Below, one piece after another: positions 60,435-64,000 of a DNA stretch of 64,000 bases; positions within the stretch are counted from its first letter, which is position 1, and each line of letters starts with the position of its first letter. The notes beneath the pieces are model-generated. The model made no database searches. It saw only the letters and a program-made list of their open reading frames with translations, and had not been told where the DNA came from. A program made the position numbers and the translations under genes. The DNA lies in assembly GCA_018401055.1 (NCBI GenBank), contig JAGYLB010000105.1:1-64000 (forward strand). The letters run 5' to 3'. The DNA is from Roseicyclus sp. GTDB taxonomy: Bacteria; Pseudomonadota; Alphaproteobacteria; Rhodobacterales; Rhodobacteraceae.

Positions 60435-61947
60435 AGCGCCACCTCGTGCATGCCATGCGCCCCGCCAAGCATCAGGCCGATCTCTTCCATGCTCAGGCCG
60501 CGCGCGGGCCGCGGCGCGGACAGCCGCCCCTCGTTCAGCGCGCAGAAAAGGTCCGAGATTTCGAGCAGCTCGTCGAGATCTTGCGAGATGACGATCACCG
60601 CCGCCCCGCCTTGGGCCAGATCGAGCAGCGCTTGACGGATGGCCGCGGCAGCACTTGCGTCCACGCCCCATGTCGGTTGGTTCACGACCAGAACCGTCGG
60701 GTCCTGCAGGATTTCCCGCCCGATCACGAATTTCTGCAAATTGCCGCCCGAGAGCGCGCGGGCGGCCACGCCCGGCCCCGGCGTGCGCACGTCGAAGCGG
60801 GCGATGATGTCTTCGGCAAAGCCTCCGCGTGCGGCGCCAGTCGACGAAGCCGCGCGCCTCCAGCCGCTTGCGCCCGCGCCCTGTCAGCAGCGCGTTTTCC
60901 GTCAGGCTCATGTCGGGCGCCGCCGCGTGGCCCAGCCGTTCTTCGGGCGCGCACAAAAGACCCATCGCGCGCCGCGCGTTCGGCCCCAGCGCGCCGACCG
61001 GCGCCCCCTGCAGCGTCACCGCGCCCGCGCCCACGGGCGTTTCCCCCGAGAGCACCGCCAGCAATTCATCCTGCCCGTTGCCCGCGACGCCCCCGATGCC
61101 CAGCACCTCGCCGGCCCGCACCTCGAAACGCACGTCGCGCAGGCTGGTGCCGAAGGGCGAGCTTGACGCGAGGCTCAGCCCTGCGACCGCCAGCAGCACC
61201 GCACCCGGTTCATGGGCATCGCGGGCGGGCACGCTCAGCGCCTTGCCGACCATCAGCTCGGCCATATGCGCCGCCGTCACCTCGCGCGGGGTGCAGGTCG
61301 CGACCTTCTTTCCCATCCGCAAGATCGTGGCGGCATCGCAAAGCGCGCGGATCTCTTCCAGCTTGTGCGAGATATAAAGGATCGCCGTGCCCTCGGCGGC
61401 CAGTTTGCGCAGGGTGTGGAACAAGATCTCCACCTCTTGCGGGGTCAGCACGCTGGTGGGCTCGTCCATGATCAGGAGTTTCGGGTCTTGCAACAGGCAG
61501 CGGATGATCTCGACCCGCTGCTCGTTCGCCCGCCGACAGGTCGCCCACCAACTTGAACGGGTCGAGCGGTAGACCGTATGTTTCCGACACGTCGCGGATG
61601 CGCGCGGCCAGATCGCGGGGTTTGGGTGGGTTCTCCATGCCAAGCGCGATGTTCTCGGCGACGCTGAGCGCTTCGAACAGGCTGAAATGCTGGAACACCA
61701 TTGCCACGCCCGCGGCCCGGGCCGCGCGTGGCTCGGGTGGCGCATATGGCGTGCCCTTCAGGCGCATCGTGCCCCGGTCAGGCTTGACGAGGCCATAGAT
61801 CATCTTGACCAGGGTGGACTTGCCCGCGCCATTCTCGCCCAAGAGCGCGTGGACCTCGCCGGGTTGGATCGAGAACGACACATCGTCATTGGCGACGACG
61901 CCCGGATAGGCCTTGGTCAGCCCCTCGATGGCGAGCAGCGCAGTCAC
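60431..61947 (-). CDS. ABC transporter ATPase with two nucleotide-binding domains (frame broken)
   Basis: Tandem-NBD ATPase of the sugar/nucleoside (RbsA/MglA, BmpB) type, about 505 residues. NBD1: Walker A GENGAGKSTLVKM, Q-loop FQHFSLFEALSV, signature LSAGE, Walker B LLIMDEPTSVL, switch ISHKLEEI. NBD2: degenerate Walker A GGVAGNGQDEL, signature ALSGGNLQKFVIGRE and degenerate Walker B VLVVNQPTWGVD, as usual in this family. Breaks lie near 61530 and 60830. The start is GTG at 61947. In the sequence as given there is no stop between xdhC and this gene, so they read as one frame, probably through a lost stop. Confidence 0.9.
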
Positions 61948-61954
61948 GAGCGTG

Positions 61955-62709
61955 TCACTTCCCCGGTGCTGGCGACTGCCGATCCTTGGTAGATGCTCTT
62001 TCAGTAGCCGCGCGGTGACGCCAACGGCAATGGCCTGAGGGTGCTTTCCCAAAGCCGGGTCGCCGATGGGGCAGTCGATGCGCGAAATTTCGGCATCTGA
62101 AAGACCCAGTGCCGTAAGCCGCGACCGGAAGCGCGCCCATTTGGTGGCCGACCCGATGAGCCCGCAACTCGCGAACCCGCGCGTCAGAGCCATGTGGCAG
62201 AGCGCTAGGTCGATTTCGTGGCTGTAGCTCAGGATCAGGTGATGGGCATGGACGGGCGCATGCGCCATCAGGCGCGGCAGATCGGCGGCGATGACCGTCT
62301 CTACGCCCTCGGGCAGGGCGTCAGGAAAGCGGCCCGGTCCGGTATCGGCCCAGGTGATGGTCACATGGGGCAGAGGGGCCATGGTCGCGACGATGGCGCG
62401 CCCCACATGCCCTGCGCCCCAGACCCAAAGCTCCGCGCCCTGCGGCCGGTCCATCTTCTCGACCGCCTCGAAACGGAGCGTCACCGCGCCGCCGCAGCAT
62501 TGCCCGAGCGCCGGGCCGAGCGGAAACCCGTGCTCGGCCAAGGCCTTGCCATCCGCCAGCATCTGCCGAGCGATCCGCATCGCCTCCCATTCCAGCGCGC
62601 CGCCGCCGATGGTGCCCTCGATGCCAGCACCCCGGACCAGCATGGCCGCGCCCTCCTCGCGCGGGGCGGACCCCTGCACGGCGGCCACGGTGACGCGGAT
62701 GCCCGTCAT
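61955..62709 (-). CDS. xdhC: XdhC, molybdenum cofactor insertion protein for xanthine dehydrogenase
   Basis: Chaperone that binds molybdenum cofactor and delivers it to xanthine dehydrogenase. The N-terminal part has RVTVAAVQGSAPREEGAAMLV and GTIGGGALEWEAMRIAR, the middle has LGQCCGGAVTLRFE, and the Rossmann domain has LWVWGAGHVGRAIV with the late GLIGSATKWARFRSRL and IDCPIGDPALGKHPQAIAVGVTARLL. About 250 residues. The ATG overlaps the xdhB stop. As given, the frame has no stop before the ATPase; a TGA at 61955-61957 would end it after a one-base shift, which I take as the likely end. Confidence 0.9.
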
Positions 62710-63305
62710 GTGCCGCGCGCCAGGTCCACTGCTGCCAGAACCGCCTCGGCCGTGGCGGGAGCTTGCAGGTCGGGGTAGTTTGGGCCGCAGGCCCTGCAGG
62801 CATCCGACAGCGCCATCAAGACGGAAATCCCCAGCATGAAAGGCGGCTCGCCCGCCGCCTTGGAGCGGTAGATCGTGTCGGCCCGGTTGGGCTGGTCCCA
62901 TAGAGCCACATTGAACACCGGCGGTCGGTCCGAACAGGCGGGGATCTTGTAGGTCGAGGGTGCATGGGTACGCAGCCGCCCCTTGCCGTCCCAGACCAGT
63001 TCCTCGGTCGTGAGCCAGCCCGCGCCCTGCACGAAGCCCCCCTCCACCTGCCCGATGTCGAGCGCGGGGTTCAGCGACGCACCCGCGTCATGCAAGATAT
63101 CGGTGCGCAAGATGCGGTTCTCGCCCGTCAGCGTGTCGATCACCACCTCGGAGCAGGCCGCGCCATAGGCGAAGTAGAAGAACGGCCGCCCCTTGCCCGC
63201 GATCCGGTCCCAAAGCAGGCCGGGCGTCTTGTAGTACCCCGTCGCCGACAGGCTGACACGAGCCATGTAGCTCCGATTCACCGCCTCCTCGAAGGGAATC
63301 TCGGC
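62706..63305 (-). pseudogene. xdhB: Xanthine dehydrogenase large subunit, C-terminal quarter only
   Basis: The last 195 or so residues of the molybdopterin-binding subunit: FEEAVNRSYMARVSLSATGYYKTPG, FFYFAYGAACSEVVIDTLTGENRILRTDILHDAGASLNPALDIGQVEGGFVQGAGW, TYKIPACSDRPPVFNV and the catalytic-Glu region SKAAGEPPFMLGISVLMAL. A complete XdhB has about 770 residues; the first three quarters are missing because the sequence changes abruptly near 63305 into a DUF262 gene on the same strand. Either a deletion/rearrangement or an assembly join made this. The xdhC gene follows with a stop/start overlap. Confidence 0.88.
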
Positions 63306-64000
63306 GGCGCCTCGATCACTTCCGCGAACTCTGCTCGCGGAAGTACGCCGATGGAATAGTCGTGATAGAGCTCAAGCAGCAGAGGGAACGCCACATCAAC
63401 CTTGAGCTCGCGGAGGTCGCGGAAAGCCGCAGCGAGCACCACGTCGCTCTCCCTCCCCAGAGCCATCGAGCAGAAGTACTCGGCGAAGGCATGGATGTCG
63501 GACACCAGCGAGTCAACGCCATGTGCCGCGACCTCGGATGAACGGGCGTACGCCTTGAACGCGTCGTAGACGGCTCGGACGTTCGGAATCTCCCCCGTCT
63601 TCAGCGTTAGGTAGTGACGCATGAACGCGTCGAAGTGCGAGCCATAGGCCTCTTGGCCGAAGGCGACTTCCATCGGACGCCAGTGCTCTTCGTAAAGCCT
63701 TGTCTGGTGCTGAGGCTCCAGGCCCATGAGGATGAAGTTTCGGATCAGGTCCGCCTGGCTGAGCTCGCGGCCGGTGGAGTTCATGCTCTCGAAGATGAGC
63801 TGAGGGTTGTCCTGATCGCGGCTGAGCGCGATATCGACGATCACGAGCTTTGCGAGCCCCTTGCACAGCGTGACGAGGTTCGGCCCGAGGGCCGCGACGC
63901 GCTCGTCAAAGAACTCAAAGTTGCTGGCGATCCGAAGGGAGTGCTCCTCGGGCAACTGCTTCTGCTGAACGAGCGACAGCAGGCTGTGCTTGTCTGTCTG
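63278..64000 (-). CDS. DUF262 (GmrSD-like) protein, both ends missing
   Basis: An unbroken frame of about 240 codons entering from the right edge. It has the DUF262 signature IFESMNSTGRELSQADLIRNF, preceded by VIVDIALSRDQDNPQ, and helical regions such as RAVYDAFKAYARSS and VAFPLLLELYHDYSIGVLPRAEFAEVI. DUF262 proteins include the N-terminal half of GmrSD type IV restriction enzymes and other defence nucleases; the DUF1524/HNH part that should follow is absent, replaced by xdhB sequence after about residue AEVIEA (63305-63310). Codon usage is less GC-rich than its neighbours and no frame breaks occur. Confidence 0.8.
   Translation of the reverse strand, partial: QTDKHSLLSLVQQKQLPEEHSLRIASNFEFFDERVAALGPNLVTLCKGLAKLVIVDIALSRDQDNPQLIFESMNSTGRELSQADLIRNFILMGLEPQHQTRLYEEHWRPMEVAFGQEAYGSHFDAFMRHYLTLKTGEIPNVRAVYDAFKAYARSSEVAAHGVDSLVSDIHAFAEYFCSMALGRESDVVLAAAFRDLRELKVDVAFPLLLELYHDYSIGVLPRAEFAEVIEAPPRFPSRRR
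63318..63344. repeat. Inverted repeat beside the xdhB/DUF262 join
   Basis: Perfect 9-bp arms ACTTCCGCG / CGCGGAAGT with a 9-nt spacer, within the last DUF262 codons and about 10 bp from the join with xdhB. A hairpin here could have favoured the rearrangement. Confidence 0.5.

Overview
The window is high-GC (roughly 65 %) alphaproteobacterial DNA, most consistent with Rhodobacterales (Rhodobacter/Roseobacter group). The evidence is the 2-oxoglutarate dehydrogenase / succinyl-CoA synthetase / malate dehydrogenase block next to the succinate dehydrogenase block, the ethylmalonyl-CoA-pathway genes mcl2 and mch just ahead of sdhC, an RpoH sigma factor of the RpoHII kind, and many Rhodobacterales-type housekeeping genes. 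All species-level statements are inference from gene content and order.

Layout. (1) 1-13260, minus strand: mdh, a SAM methyltransferase, pepT, sucC, a small membrane protein, sucD, an AT-richer sulfotransferase gene, odhA, odhB (two lipoyl domains), a GIY-YIG nuclease gene wrapped in palindromic repeats, a MAPEG membrane protein and lpdA (cut by the left edge). (2) 13419-23181, mainly plus strand: TSUP transporter, mcl2, NnrU-like protein, DUF1737 protein, mch, sdhCDA, a lipoprotein, a glycosyltransferase-methyltransferase fusion, and sdhB. (3) 23377-31170: a 46-aa protein, trpS, a degenerate rhomboid, murJ, glnD and the LppC lipoprotein. (4) 31284-43270: rsmI, yraN, gshB, comM/yifB, a GST, rpoH, a 44-aa peptide, a ChaN-like protein, coaBC, dut, a membrane-anchored MoeB/ThiF protein, a DUF4399 protein and an M3 oligopeptidase. 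(5) 43511-56068: secreted small proteins, a Tat-exported MsrB, an MFS transporter, an SH3 protein, a 2-hydroxyacid dehydrogenase, an alpha/beta hydrolase, an FAD oxidoreductase, a DUF938 methyltransferase, a cyclic-nucleotide-binding patatin and a dimethylglycine/sarcosine dehydrogenase-like protein. (6) 56190-64000, minus strand: a BMP-type nucleoside ABC transporter with an embedded potassium channel gene, xdhC, the 3' end of xdhB, and an abrupt join to part of a DUF262 (GmrSD-like) gene that runs off the right edge.

How the genes work together. Regions 1 and 2 encode the lower TCA cycle (2-oxoglutarate to oxaloacetate) plus two enzymes of glyoxylate and acetyl-CoA assimilation. The suc and sdh transcription units each carry the same pair of TGTGATCACA palindromes 21 bp apart, so a shared regulator is likely. 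Region 6 pairs purine or nucleoside uptake with xanthine dehydrogenase maturation.

Sequence quality. More than 25 otherwise conserved genes are broken by one-base shifts, several carrying three or more (odhB, odhA, glnD, lppC, rsmI, the patatin gene), often at runs of G or C. This looks like residual insertion/deletion error in the assembly, not biological decay. I therefore give the whole gene span and mark each approximate break. No tRNA, rRNA, CRISPR array or insertion sequence was recognised, and no gene-free stretch exceeds about 300 bases; the longest (14512-14786, 23518-23802, 43271-43510, 43838-44093) hold promoters, terminators or unclear short frames.
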